A stretch of 11,848 bases of DNA from Betaproteobacteria bacterium (lineage in GTDB: Bacteria > Pseudomonadota > Gammaproteobacteria > Burkholderiales > SG8-39), in the NCBI GenBank assembly GCA_011391185.1, contig JAABRB010000077.1, forward strand, positions 1-11,848. The letters are read 5' to 3'. Below are positions 1-6,460 of the stretch, piece after piece. The notes beneath the pieces are model-generated. The model was not told where the DNA came from and made no database searches. It worked only from the letters and a program-made list of their open reading frames with translations. Position numbers and translations under genes: made by a program. Numbering within the stretch: the stretch's first letter is position 1; each line of letters begins with the position of its first letter.

Positions 1-225
1 GACCGGCGGATGTACGAGAAGCGCATCTTCCCGGCGATCAACGTCAACCGGTCCGGGACGCGCCGCGAGGAGCTCCTCATCGAGCAGCCGATCCTGCAGA
101 AGATCTGGGTGCTGCGCAAGGTCCTCTACCCCATGGACGACCTCGAGGCGATGGAATTCCTGCAGGACAAGATCCGCGCGACCAAGGGCAACGCGGACTT
201 CTTCGACTCCATGCGCCGGGGCTGA
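1..225 (+). CDS. rho: Transcription termination factor Rho, C-terminal fragment
   Basis: This is the last 74 residues of Rho, the hexameric RNA-dependent ATPase that terminates transcription; the start lies left of the window. The reading frame is open from base 1. The fragment matches the end of E. coli Rho closely: [21 protein letters not shown] corresponds to the segment holding R353 and the arginine finger R366, and both arginines are present. The [11 protein letters not shown] and DFFDSMRRG segments at the end are also typical. The gene stops at TGA 223-225 and is followed by a GC-rich hairpin. In many proteobacteria rpmE lies close downstream of rho; here five other genes lie between them. 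The identification is near certain, but the ATP-binding P-loop and the RNA-binding domain are outside the window. Confidence 0.97.
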   Translation, partial: DRRMYEKRIFPAINVNRSGTRREELLIEQPILQKIWVLRKVLYPMDDLEAMEFLQDKIRATKGNADFFDSMRRG

Positions 226-233
226 CCCTCCGT

Positions 234-257
234 CGCGGCGCGCGTAAGCGCGCCGCG
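234..257. terminator. GC-rich hairpin between convergent rho and luxR-type genes
   Basis: A perfect 10-base inverted repeat (234-243 with 248-257) encloses the four-base loop GTAA, which as RNA is a GNRA-class tetraloop. It sits 8 bases after the rho stop and 9 bases after the stop of the opposing regulator gene. Neither strand has a T-run after the stem, so it is not a classic intrinsic terminator. A role as a bidirectional 3'-end structure or RNA-stabilising hairpin is inferred from position. Confidence 0.5.
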
Positions 258-266
258 GATGCCGGA

Positions 267-1367
267 CTAGCTCTGCCCGGGCGGCTCGCGCCCGAGCGCG
301 CGCATCACCGCCGCGGTGCGCGTCTCGACGCCGAGCTTTTCGAAAATGTGCTCGAAATGCTTCTCGATCGTTCGCGTGCTGACACCAAGGAGCGCGGCGA
401 TCTCCGCATTGGTCTTGCCGGCAGCGGCCCACTTCAGGACCTCGCGCTCGCGCGCGGTGATCGGCAGGTCTGCGAAAGGCTCCGGCGCACCGCTGCGCAT
501 GAGGCGGCCGACGAGCAACAGATAGCCGTCGGTCTCGACGGCATCGGGTATGAGATTGATCGCGATCTTGTTATCGCCCCGCGCGAGCGTGAGTGAGGCG
601 GCCGGACCACCGTAGAGCGCATTGCGCGGATCGGCGAGCGTCTCGACCACCCAGCGATCCACCGCGCCGGGCAATCGGCGGCCCACATCGATCTCCTCAC
701 CGGGACAGCAGATCGCGAGACGCGCCCTCGCACGGTCAGACAGCCGCCTGACGCAGCGGGTCTCGTCGATCCCGATCATGCACCAGCCCTCCTGCCCCGA
801 GAGATTTTCGAGCCGCGCCATCGCGACCCTGCCGCGCTCGAGCAGCAGCGCGTGGCGGAAGAGCGTGCCCAGTTGCGGGCGCATCAGATCGAGGAGCTGC
901 CGGTCGGTGTCGTCGAAGTCGCGGCCGCCGCGCTGCACGACAAAGCTGATGAGGAGCCGCCGGTCGACGAAGAGCGGCATCGCCATCACGTGCTCGATGC
1001 AGAGCCGGCGGTAGTAGTCGTTGTAGAGCGCCGTGCGGTGGAAGCTGTTGCCGGAAACCGAATCGCTGATCCGCCGGGTCGCGCCGTGAGGATGTCGCGA
1101 GTGGTAGCGCACCAGCGGGTGCGCAGAGAAAAACCGGTCGAAGAGCGCCAGCTCGTCCTGGCCGATGGCATCGGTCGGGTTGCTGAAGACGGTCCGCTTG
1201 CCATGGGCAAGGTCGCAGATCGACAGCGTGGTGAGCTCGGACGCCACGAGCGTCGGCAGGCCCGCGATCCCGCGACCTGCGAACGCTTCGAGATCCAGCC
1301 GCTCTGCGGTAAGATCGTGCAGCAGCCCGAATGCGCCCTTCACCCGCTCGACCGCCAAGTGCTCCAC
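267..1367 (-). CDS. LuxR-type HTH transcriptional regulator with GAF-like N-terminal region
   Basis: A 366-residue DNA-binding regulator. The C-terminal residues 301-358 form a clear LuxR/FixJ helix-turn-helix: T304-A-R-E-R-E starts the domain, followed by AAAGKTNAEIAALLGVSTRTIEKH and the usual EKLGVETRTAAV tail. The roughly 180 N-terminal residues resemble the GAF-like sensor region of single-protein LuxR regulators. I see no acyl-homoserine-lactone binding signature and no phospho-receiver domain, so the ligand is unknown. The chosen start is GTG at 1367-1365, preceded at five bases by the Shine-Dalgarno-like GGGAGA; the frame stays open further upstream to 1706, but that extension covers the divergent intergenic region and reads as low-complexity shadow. 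The gene is divergent from the DUF1059/PNPOx/VOC/DUF2182 series, so it is likely to control that series or itself. This is inferred from layout only. Confidence 0.88.
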   Translation of the reverse strand: MEHLAVERVKGAFGLLHDLTAERLDLEAFAGRGIAGLPTLVASELTTLSICDLAHGKRTVFSNPTDAIGQDELALFDRFFSAHPLVRYHSRHPHGATRRISDSVSGNSFHRTALYNDYYRRLCIEHVMAMPLFVDRRLLISFVVQRGGRDFDDTDRQLLDLMRPQLGTLFRHALLLERGRVAMARLENLSGQEGWCMIGIDETRCVRRLSDRARARLAICCPGEEIDVGRRLPGAVDRWVVETLADPRNALYGGPAASLTLARGDNKIAINLIPDAVETDGYLLLVGRLMRSGAPEPFADLPITAREREVLKWAAAGKTNAEIAALLGVSTRTIEKHFEHIFEKLGVETRTAAVMRALGREPPGQS

Positions 1368-1418
1368 TACTGTCTCCCGGCAACGCGACCAGTGTCGGTC
1401 CGCAGCCGCCGCGACCGA

Positions 1419-1436
1419 ATACGTGTGAACACGTAT
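1419..1436. promoter_or_regulatory. Perfect palindrome, candidate operator in divergent promoter region
   Basis: ATACGTGT-GA-ACACGTAT is a perfect 8-base inverted repeat with a 2-base spacer. It lies 52 bases upstream of the regulator's GTG start and 142 bases upstream of the DUF1059 start. Such an AT-containing symmetric site stands out in this GC-rich DNA and is the size expected for a dimeric HTH regulator. If the -10-like TATACT on the minus strand at 1465-1460 is real, the site would lie just downstream of that transcription start, a position suited to autorepression. The binding protein is unknown; the adjacent LuxR-type protein is the first candidate. Confidence 0.5.
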
Positions 1437-1459
1437 CGAGCCGGCCGCGGATCGCTTCC

Positions 1460-1465
1460 AGTATA
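1460..1465 (-). promoter_or_regulatory. Candidate -10 element for the LuxR-type regulator gene
   Basis: The minus strand reads TATACT here, five of six matches to the sigma-70 -10 consensus, about 93 bases upstream of the GTG start. No good -35 is seen at 16-18 bases upstream, so the promoter would be weak or activator-dependent. The assignment is tentative. Confidence 0.3.
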
Positions 1466-1472
1466 GGCCCGC

Positions 1473-1484
1473 AACCGGCCGGTT
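1473..1484. repeat. 12-base perfect palindrome AACCGGCCGGTT
   Basis: A perfect 12-base palindrome without spacer in the intergenic region between the divergent regulator and DUF1059 genes, 36 bases from the longer palindrome at 1419-1436. Its right end overlaps a TTGACA sequence (1483-1488) that matches the -35 consensus on the plus strand, although no matching -10 lies 17 bases further on. It could be a second regulator site, but GC-rich self-complementary 12-mers also arise by chance in such genomes. Confidence 0.3.
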
Positions 1485-1522
1485 GACATCCGGACCGAAC
1501 GGCTGGACGCCCCCCCCGGAGC

Positions 1523-1546
1523 CCTGTCTGCCGAAAGGCTGACAGG
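1523..1546 (+). promoter_or_regulatory. GAAA-capped hairpin in the probable 5' leader of the DUF1059 operon
   Basis: On the plus strand CCTGTC (1523-1528) pairs with GACAGG (1541-1546), one T-T mismatch follows, GCC pairs with GGC, and the loop is GAAA, a stable GNRA tetraloop. The hairpin ends 19 bases before the GAGGTGA ribosome binding site of the DUF1059 gene. A leader-RNA role (stability or translation control) is an inference from position. No T-run follows, so an attenuator terminator is not supported. Confidence 0.4.
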
Positions 1547-1577
1547 TCGACCCAGCAAACGACGCGAGGTGAACGCC

Positions 1578-1802
1578 ATGGGACGCAAATACATCGACTG
1601 CCGGGAATACCCGAGCGAAATGAACTGCACGTTGGCGATTTGCGCGGACTCGGAACGCGAACTGCTCGAAGCCGCGGTCGCCCACGCGGTGGCCGTGCAC
1701 AAGCATGCGGACAGCCCCGACTTCCGGAAGACGCTGCGCTCGCTCTTCATGGATGGCACACCGCCGCTCGCGAGTCGCCCCCCGGCCACGGCGGGCCGCT
1801 GA
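1578..1802 (+). CDS. DUF1059 family small protein
   Basis: A 74-residue soluble protein of the DUF1059 family, whose function is unknown. The recognisable pattern is KYIDCREYPSEMNC, with C8 and C17, then DSERELLEAAVAHAVAVH with H36 and H41. The paired cysteines and histidines could form a metal site, but I cannot show this. I chose ATG 1578 because GAGGTGA (1566-1572) sits five bases before it; an in-frame GTG at 1569 lies inside that ribosome binding site and is unlikely. The tail after residue 61 (PPLASRPPATAGR) looks disordered. It is the first gene of the plus-strand series divergent from the LuxR-type regulator, 24 bases ahead of the PNPOx-like gene. Family assignment is fairly firm; role is unknown. 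Confidence 0.85.
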   Translation: MGRKYIDCREYPSEMNCTLAICADSERELLEAAVAHAVAVHKHADSPDFRKTLRSLFMDGTPPLASRPPATAGR

Positions 1803-1826
1803 TCAGCCACGCTAGGAGCGCGCACG

Positions 1827-2763
1827 ATGGCCCTGCTTGCCTACCATGGCGGCCAGATCGCGATCCAGCAGGAAGCTGGCACCACTCCGGTCGCCACCAA
1901 GCTGGCCGACTGGACGGGGCCGGTCGCCGCATTCGCGCGATCCGCGGATCTCATGTATGTTCGCCTATGTGGACGCGGATCGGCACGCGCGATTCTTTGC
2001 CCTGGCCGGCCTGGCGCCGCTCGCCGACATCGACGCGGAGGCGGGCCCGGCGTTGCGCATCCGCGCGCCGGTGCCGGGCCTGAAAGGCGAGTTTCGCTGC
2101 GGAGGGCTGGTCATCAGCATGGCCCGTGCACAACGCGCGCGGTTGAACGGCACAGTAGCGGTCGACGACGGAGGCTTGACGCTGCGCGCCGTCGAGACTT
2201 TCACGCTTTGCCGCAAGTACATTGCCCCGTCGGTCGCGATTGACGAGACGGCCCTCTCCGGACCGGCCAGTCGCACGCCGCTCCCCCTGACGGACCCAAT
2301 GATCGCCGCACTCGTCGCACGGGCCGACACGGCGTTTCTCGCGACGCTCGCACCGGACGGGGCCCCCGACGTCGCCCATCGTGGCGGACCGCCCGGGTTC
2401 CTGCGTCTGGACGCGGCTGCCGGGAGCCTGTCCTGGCCCGAGTATGTCGGAGACGGCGTGTTCAAGAGTGCCGGCAACCTGCGCGCGACCGGATCGTTCA
2501 CGCTGCTCGTGCCGGACTTCGAGACCGGCGATGGGATCGAGCTCTGCGGGCGCGGCGACTACGTGAACGTGCGCGCAGGTCGCACACCGCGCAGCGACGC
2601 GCTGGTGCAGCACCGCGAGCCGTTTCCGGTGCAGGGCACCGTCGCCGGCGTGCTGAGCCGCGCCACACGTCTGCACCGGCTGCTGCATCCGCGCCGGCCG
2701 ACTGTCCGTGCGCCACGGATCAAGTACCGCAACACAGTTCAGGAGCAGGCACCGCGCGAGTGA
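1827..2763 (+). pseudogene. Two-domain PNPOx-like flavin-nucleotide-binding protein, split by a one-base frameshift
   Basis: The start ATG 1827 has AGGAG (1814-1818) ahead of it and begins with MALLAYHGGQIAIQQEAG, typical of the N-terminus of COG3576-like proteins related to pyridoxamine 5'-phosphate oxidase. Family-like sequence runs in this frame to about 1955 (FARSADLM), then continues in the next frame as FAYVDADRHARFFALAG through to TGA 2761-2763. Removing one base around 1953-1960, where ATGTATG occurs, would give a protein of about 311 residues, the usual length. The first half ends with CRKYIAPS; the second contains HRGGPPGFL and WPEYVGDGVFKSAGNL, the flavin-binding-fold signature of this group. 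Members are soluble and of poorly known substrate. No slippery sequence is visible. The downstream frame remains fully open with good family residues, so either the mutation is recent or there is a sequencing error. Confidence 0.75.
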
Positions 2764-2810
2764 AGTTTGGCGGTGAACCGAAGATCAACCATGCAAAAAA
2801 GGAGAGTGAA

Positions 2811-3191
2811 ATGCTTGGTAACGCACCCCTGACCACCATGCTTCCGGTGATCGACATGACGCGCGCACGCGACTTCTACGAGAACAAGCTCGGACTCCAA
2901 CCGAACGGATTGAAGCCCGACGGAAAATTCGTCTACCGCTGCGGCGGGGCGATCCTCGCCCTTTTCCCGAAGGAAGCCGGAACGAAAGCGGATCACACCG
3001 CCGTCAGCTTCCAGGTCGACAACATCGCCGCCGAAGTGCGTGACCTGGAGCGCCGGGGCGTGGTGTTCAACGACTACGACCTGCCCGGCCTCAAGACCGT
3101 GAACCATGTGTGCCTGCTGGGCGCGGAAAAGGCGGCGTGGTTCAACGATACCGAGGGGAACATTCTTTGCCTGCACGAGGACGTCGCGTAA
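2811..3191 (+). CDS. VOC family (glyoxalase/bleomycin-resistance fold) protein
   Basis: A 126-residue single-domain member of the vicinal-oxygen-chelate superfamily, which includes glyoxalases, ring-cleaving dioxygenases and antibiotic-binding proteins. Two beta-alpha-beta-beta-beta modules are visible. The first contains MTRARDFYENKLGL; the second has the linker helix NIAAEVRDLERRGV and ends with WFNDTEGNILCLHE. H62 and E123 fall where many members carry metal ligands, but the full ligand set cannot be confirmed, and sequence alone does not fix the substrate. I chose ATG 2811 over an in-frame GTG at 2760 because AAGGAG lies just upstream and residue 1 then matches family starts. It is 47 bases after the PNPOx-like gene and 48 before the DUF2182 gene, so it is probably cotranscribed with both. 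Confidence 0.85.
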   Translation: MLGNAPLTTMLPVIDMTRARDFYENKLGLQPNGLKPDGKFVYRCGGAILALFPKEAGTKADHTAVSFQVDNIAAEVRDLERRGVVFNDYDLPGLKTVNHVCLLGAEKAAWFNDTEGNILCLHEDVA

Positions 3192-3239
3192 CGTTCGTTG
3201 CATGCGCCGCTGCACGACGCCTGCAAAGGAGAAATCTGG

Positions 3240-3932
3240 TTGCAATCCGGAATGCCGGGAATGCCGGACATGGACATGCAGGGGATGAGCGGGTCGGTGA
3301 TGGCGGGGCCGGATCTGCGGGCCTGGCACGCCACCGATCTCGCGCTCGTCTTCTGGATGTGGGCGGTCATGATGGCTGCGATGATGGTTCCCGCGGCGAT
3401 CCCCGCGATTCTCGTGTTCGATCGCATCACCGACGCCCGCCTGCGCGCAGGTCACCCGAACACGCCCACTGCGCTTTTCGTCGCGGGCTACGTGCTCGCG
3501 TGGACGGCATTCAGCCTGGCGGCGGCCCTTGCACAGTGGGCGCTACACGCGGCCGCCCAGCTCTCGGCAGGGATGTCGACGACCCATGCGCGCACTGGCG
3601 CCACGATCCTCGTGGCCGCGGGGGCGTACCAATGGTCACCGCTCAAGGGTCGATGCCTCGCCCACTGTCGATCGCCGCTGGATTTCCTGGCCGAGCACCT
3701 CCGCGACGGACATTTCGGTGCGCTCCTCACGGGGCTGCGGCACGGCGCGTACTGCGTCGGTTGCTGCTGGCTCCGGATGGCTATCCTGTTCGTCGCGGGC
3801 GTCATGAACCTTGCGTGGATCGCGCTGCTGGCCGCAGCGGCGCTCACCGAGAAGACCCTGCCCCACGGCCGGGTATTCGCTCGCGCCACGGGACTCGCGC
3901 TGATCGGCTGGGGCGTCTGGCTCGCGCTCTGA
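3240..3932 (+). CDS. DUF2182 integral membrane protein with methionine-rich N-terminus
   Basis: About 230 residues, predicted as a multi-pass inner-membrane protein of DUF2182, a group annotated as predicted metal-binding membrane proteins. Family marks are WMWAVMMAAMMVPAAIP (39-55), the K136-xx-C139-xxx-C143 motif with CRSP, GAYCVGCCW (169-177; C172, C175, C176), and GVMNLAW. The four to six hydrophobic stretches begin at about 33, 78, 119, 180 and 214. The start is not certain: I use TTG 3240, eight bases after GGAG (3228-3231), because the next ATG (3252) is too far from it. The N-terminal residues 5-21 contain six methionines in MPxMPDMDMQGM, resembling methionine-rich metal (often copper) binding segments; that is inference. 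The gene ends the accessory series, and its stop is followed by a TTCG-capped hairpin. Confidence 0.85.
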   Translation: MQSGMPGMPDMDMQGMSGSVMAGPDLRAWHATDLALVFWMWAVMMAAMMVPAAIPAILVFDRITDARLRAGHPNTPTALFVAGYVLAWTAFSLAAALAQWALHAAAQLSAGMSTTHARTGATILVAAGAYQWSPLKGRCLAHCRSPLDFLAEHLRDGHFGALLTGLRHGAYCVGCCWLRMAILFVAGVMNLAWIALLAAAALTEKTLPHGRVFARATGLALIGWGVWLAL

Positions 3933-3948
3933 CGCGCCTTCGGGCGCG
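3933..3948 (+). terminator. TTCG-tetraloop hairpin after the DUF2182 gene
   Basis: CGCGCC-TTCG-GGCGCG is a perfect 6-base stem with the very stable C(UUCG)G loop, immediately after the stop codon at 3930-3932. It lacks a T-run, so it may be a Rho-dependent end structure or an mRNA-stabilising 3' hairpin rather than an intrinsic terminator. Confidence 0.4.
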
Positions 3949-3963
3949 CCGCGTGCGCCCGGT

Positions 3964-3992
3964 TTGCGCGGCCGTCGCACTTCTGGGATAAT
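3964..3992 (+). promoter_or_regulatory. Sigma-70-type promoter of rpmE
   Basis: TTGCGC (3964-3969) and GATAAT (3987-3992; five of six consensus matches) are separated by exactly 17 bases. Transcription would begin near 4000, giving a leader of about 100 bases before the rpmE start. This independent promoter separates rpmE from the accessory genes upstream. Confidence 0.6.
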
Positions 3993-4101
3993 GCGCGTCC
4001 TTTCATAGGCTTGTAACGACGTGCCGCATGCCGTGGACGCGTTGAAGCGTTCCGTACCGCGCCACGCGAGACCAAGCCGACCAACGCAAGGACCGGGCAT
4101 C

Positions 4102-4326
4102 ATGAAGGAAAAGATTCATCCGAAGTACAGCGAGATCAAAGTGACGTGCAGCTGCGGCAACACGTTCGCGACCCGATCGACCCTGAGCAAGGACCTGCAC
4201 GTCGAGGTGTGCTCGGCCTGCCATCCGTTCTACACCGGCAAGCAGAAGATCGTCGACACGGCCGGCCGGGTGGAAAAGTTTCGCCAGCGCTACGCGAGCA
4301 CGCGCAAGAAGGACGCCACGGCCTGA
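4102..4326 (+). CDS. rpmE: Large ribosomal subunit protein bL31, zinc-binding type
   Basis: A 74-residue bL31 protein of the 50S subunit. It begins [16 protein letters not shown] and carries the four cysteines of the zinc-binding (C+) form at C16, C18, C37 and C40 (CSCGNTF and [13 protein letters not shown]), followed by the basic tail [17 protein letters not shown] 4102 has AAGGA nine bases upstream; an in-frame GTG at 4021 would add 27 residues not found in L31 and has no ribosome binding site. The C+ form is usually the one made in zinc-replete cells, while a C- paralogue replaces it under zinc limitation; no paralogue is visible here. The gene has its own promoter and a strong terminator, so it is probably transcribed alone. 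Normally near rho; here displaced by about 3.9 kb. Confidence 0.97.
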   Translation: MKEKIHPKYSEIKVTCSCGNTFATRSTLSKDLHVEVCSACHPFYTGKQKIVDTAGRVEKFRQRYASTRKKDATA

Positions 4327-4346
4327 GACGCCGGGACTGGCATCCG

Positions 4347-4370
4347 AAAGGCGGCCGCGGCCGCCTTTTT
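4347..4370 (+). terminator. Intrinsic terminator of rpmE
   Basis: A perfect 22-base palindrome (AAAGGCGGCCG paired with CGGCCGCCTTT, 4347-4368) merges into a run of five T's (4366-4370), 20 bases after the rpmE stop. GC-rich stem plus T-run is the classic intrinsic-terminator layout. Confidence 0.85.
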
Positions 4371-4415
4371 GTTGCCCGCCGCGGGGCGACGCCGGGCTCT
4401 CGCAAGGCGGGGGTT

Positions 4416-4421
4416 TAGAAT
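4416..4421 (+). promoter_or_regulatory. Candidate -10 element upstream of the glycosyltransferase gene
   Basis: TAGAAT matches the -10 consensus at five of six positions and lies between the rpmE terminator and the glycosyltransferase start, where a promoter is needed. No convincing -35 is seen. The predicted start would lie near 4428, leaving a leader of about 125 bases. Confidence 0.3.
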
Positions 4422-4551
4422 TCGCTCCATGAGCCACACGTACCGCGCCGCACATTGCGTCACATCCGGCTCGCTGCGACCCGCGCGCCACGGGTGCGCA
4501 GGCGGGTTGCGCCCGAAACCCATTCCGAACAACGCAGATTAGCGGCGCAAC

Positions 4552-6180
4552 GTGCAAAGCTGGTTTCGTCGCCGAATTCCGCTGCCGCTCGCAGGCTGGC
4601 CGCTGGCGGTGCTGGTGATCGCATTCCTCCTGCCCGGAATCATCGGCCACGACCCGTGGAAGACCGAGGACGCGGTGGCCTTCGGGGTCACATGGCAGAT
4701 CATCGAGTCCGGCAACTGGCTCACCCTCGGATTGGCGGGCGATGCCTATTTCGAGGACGGCCCCCTCTTCTACTGGTTGGCCGCCGCGTCAGTGCAGGCG
4801 CTCGCCGGCCTGCTCCCGCCGCACGATGCCGCGCGCATTCCGAGCATGCTTTTCATGGCAACCACGCTGTGGTTCGTGCGTCTTGCGGCACGCGAACTCT
4901 ACGGCAAGGCGCAGGGCGACCTCTCGATGCTGGCCTTTCTCGGCTGCCTCGGACTGGTCTGGCATGCCCACGAGACTGCGGCCGAGACGGCGATGCTCGC
5001 GGGACTCGCAGCGGCCTACTACGGTCTCGCGATCTCGCACAAGAAACCGTACAAGTCCGCGCTCGTTTTCGGGTGCGGGACCGGCGTGGCGTTCCTCGCG
5101 AAAGGCCTGATCGCGATGCTCCAGCCCCTGGCGGCCGCGCTGCTCGTCCTGCCATTCTCGGCCGCGCTCCGCGCCCGCAACTACGGGATCGCCGTCTCGC
5201 TCGGGCTCGTCGTGCTCGCGCCGTTCGTCATCGCCTGGCCGGTGTCGCTCGCAGCGCAGACGCCGCAGTATTTTGAAAGCTGGCTCGCGTGGCAGCTTGC
5301 GTCGATCTCCGATCTGCCGACCGTGAGCAAGCTGCTTGGCTACCTCAAGACCTTCGCGTGGGCGGCATGGCCGGCCTGGCCGCTCACGGTCTGGGCGACG
5401 TGGGAGTATCGGCGCTACCTGCGCGATCCCGGCTTCGCGGTACCGTTCGTGGGCACGGTGGTTTGCCTGGTGCTCCTGATGTTCGGCCGTCCTGCGGCGG
5501 GGGAGATGGATGCGCTCGCGCTGCTCGTGCCGCTCGCGATTCCGGCAGGCGCGGCGGCGCTCGGATTGCGCCGCGGAGCAGCGAACGCGCTCGCCTGGTT
5601 CGCGATCATGACTTTCTCTCTCGCCGTCGGCTTCGCATGGGTGATGTGGTTTGCCTCGGTTTCCGGATTTCCACCGCCGCTCGCGCGGAACGTCGGAAAG
5701 CTTGCGCCCGGTTTCGTCGGCGAGTTCCAGTTGCTGCCATTCCTGTTCGCTGCGCTCCTGACGATCACGTGGCTCATCCTGGTCGCCCGGATCGATCGCT
5801 CCACGCTCCGCAGCCTCACGCTCTGGGCCGCGGGCGTCACCGTGACGTGGGGTCTCACCATGACGCTGGGCATCAGCTGGATCGACTACGGCAAGACCTA
5901 TCGCAATGTGGCGAGCTCGCTTCGCAAGGAGTTGCCCACGAGTGTCGAATGCCTGGAAAGCCGCGGATTGGGCGAGACACAGCGCGCGGTATTTCACTAT
6001 CACGGCGGCCTGATCACGCAGCGCGCGGAGGTGCATGGCGTCACCGGGTGCCCGTGGCTGCTCGTCCAGGCGCCTGCGATCCGCAGGTCCGCCGACGACC
6101 CGGGCACGCAATGGACCGAGGTGTGGGAAGGCCGTCGTCCACGCGATGCGGAGCGCTATCGCCTCTACGTCAGGAATTGA
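4552..6180 (+). CDS. ArnT-like (GT39/PMT superfamily) membrane glycosyltransferase
   Basis: A 542-residue inner-membrane GT-C glycosyltransferase, the class that moves sugars from polyprenyl-phosphate carriers onto lipid A, glycans or proteins on the periplasmic face. After a short basic N-terminus, a membrane helix (about 15-31) leads into the first periplasmic loop. This contains E39-D40, in the position of the catalytic acidic pair, and YFEDGPLFYWL (66-76), equivalent to the ArnT motif with FEKPPLFYW. Roughly ten further hydrophobic segments follow up to about residue 440, then a soluble tail of about 100 residues. The start GTG 4552 lacks an obvious ribosome binding site but keeps helix 1; no upstream in-frame start is possible past the stop at 4540. 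ArnT itself adds aminoarabinose to lipid A, but no arn genes are nearby, so donor and acceptor are unknown. Confidence 0.82.
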   Translation: MQSWFRRRIPLPLAGWPLAVLVIAFLLPGIIGHDPWKTEDAVAFGVTWQIIESGNWLTLGLAGDAYFEDGPLFYWLAAASVQALAGLLPPHDAARIPSMLFMATTLWFVRLAARELYGKAQGDLSMLAFLGCLGLVWHAHETAAETAMLAGLAAAYYGLAISHKKPYKSALVFGCGTGVAFLAKGLIAMLQPLAAALLVLPFSAALRARNYGIAVSLGLVVLAPFVIAWPVSLAAQTPQYFESWLAWQLASISDLPTVSKLLGYLKTFAWAAWPAWPLTVWATWEYRRYLRDPGFAVPFVGTVVCLVLLMFGRPAAGEMDALALLVPLAIPAGAAALGLRRGAANALAWFAIMTFSLAVGFAWVMWFASVSGFPPPLARNVGKLAPGFVGEFQLLPFLFAALLTITWLILVARIDRSTLRSLTLWAAGVTVTWGLTMTLGISWIDYGKTYRNVASSLRKELPTSVECLESRGLGETQRAVFHYHGGLITQRAEVHGVTGCPWLLVQAPAIRRSADDPGTQWTEVWEGRRPRDAERYRLYVRN

Positions 6181-6228
6181 CTTCCCCCGGACCGGGCGCT
6201 AGCCTCGGCACGCTACTAGGAGCACGCG

Positions 6229-6435
6229 ATGAACGATGAGACTTTCAATCTTTCGATCCGCAAGTTCTTGAAGCTGGTGGGCGTGAGCTCGCAGCGCGAG
6301 ATCGAACAAGCCGTGACGAAAGCGCGCGAATCGGGGGCGATCAAGGGCACCGAAACGTTTCCCGCGCAGGTCACCCTGGAGGTGCAGGGCCTTAAGCTTT
6401 CGGTCAAGTTCGACGGCGAGATCAATCTGGAATGA
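6229..6435 (+). CDS. DUF6494-like small conserved protein
   Basis: A 68-residue acidic/basic mixed soluble protein, with no signal peptide and no cysteine. It begins MNDETFNLSIRKFLKLVGV, followed by the helix SQREIEQAVTKARESG, the segment IKGTETFPAQVTLEVQGLKL and the end SVKFDGEINLE. I recognise this as the small family annotated DUF6494, function unknown; the assignment is from memory. ATG 6229 has AGGAG at 6217-6221. It lies 48 bases after the glycosyltransferase and 25 before the FAD oxidase, so the three are probably cotranscribed. The predicted N-terminal helices plus C-terminal beta strands suggest a small binding domain, but nothing indicates a partner. Confidence 0.75.
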   Translation: MNDETFNLSIRKFLKLVGVSSQREIEQAVTKARESGAIKGTETFPAQVTLEVQGLKLSVKFDGEINLE

Positions 6436-6460
6436 TCCGGCGCGGCAAGGAGACAAAACC

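Noticed and set aside
1483..1511. Plus-strand sigma-70 promoter using TTGACA at 1483-1488
   Set aside because: A perfect -35 is present, but the bases 16-18 further on (around 1505-1511) do not resemble a -10 element.
1368..1706. N-terminal extension of the LuxR-type regulator frame
   Set aside because: The extension crosses the divergent intergenic region and the start of the DUF1059 gene, has no family-like sequence, and a GTG with a good ribosome binding site exists at 1367.
4021..4101. Upstream GTG extension of rpmE
   Set aside because: It would add 27 residues absent from bL31 proteins and lacks a ribosome binding site; ATG 4102 is well placed.
4789..6111. 440-codon open frame on the minus strand
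   Set aside because: It is antisense to the well-supported glycosyltransferase and its translation is rich in Arg, Glu and His without recognisable domains, a typical high-GC shadow.
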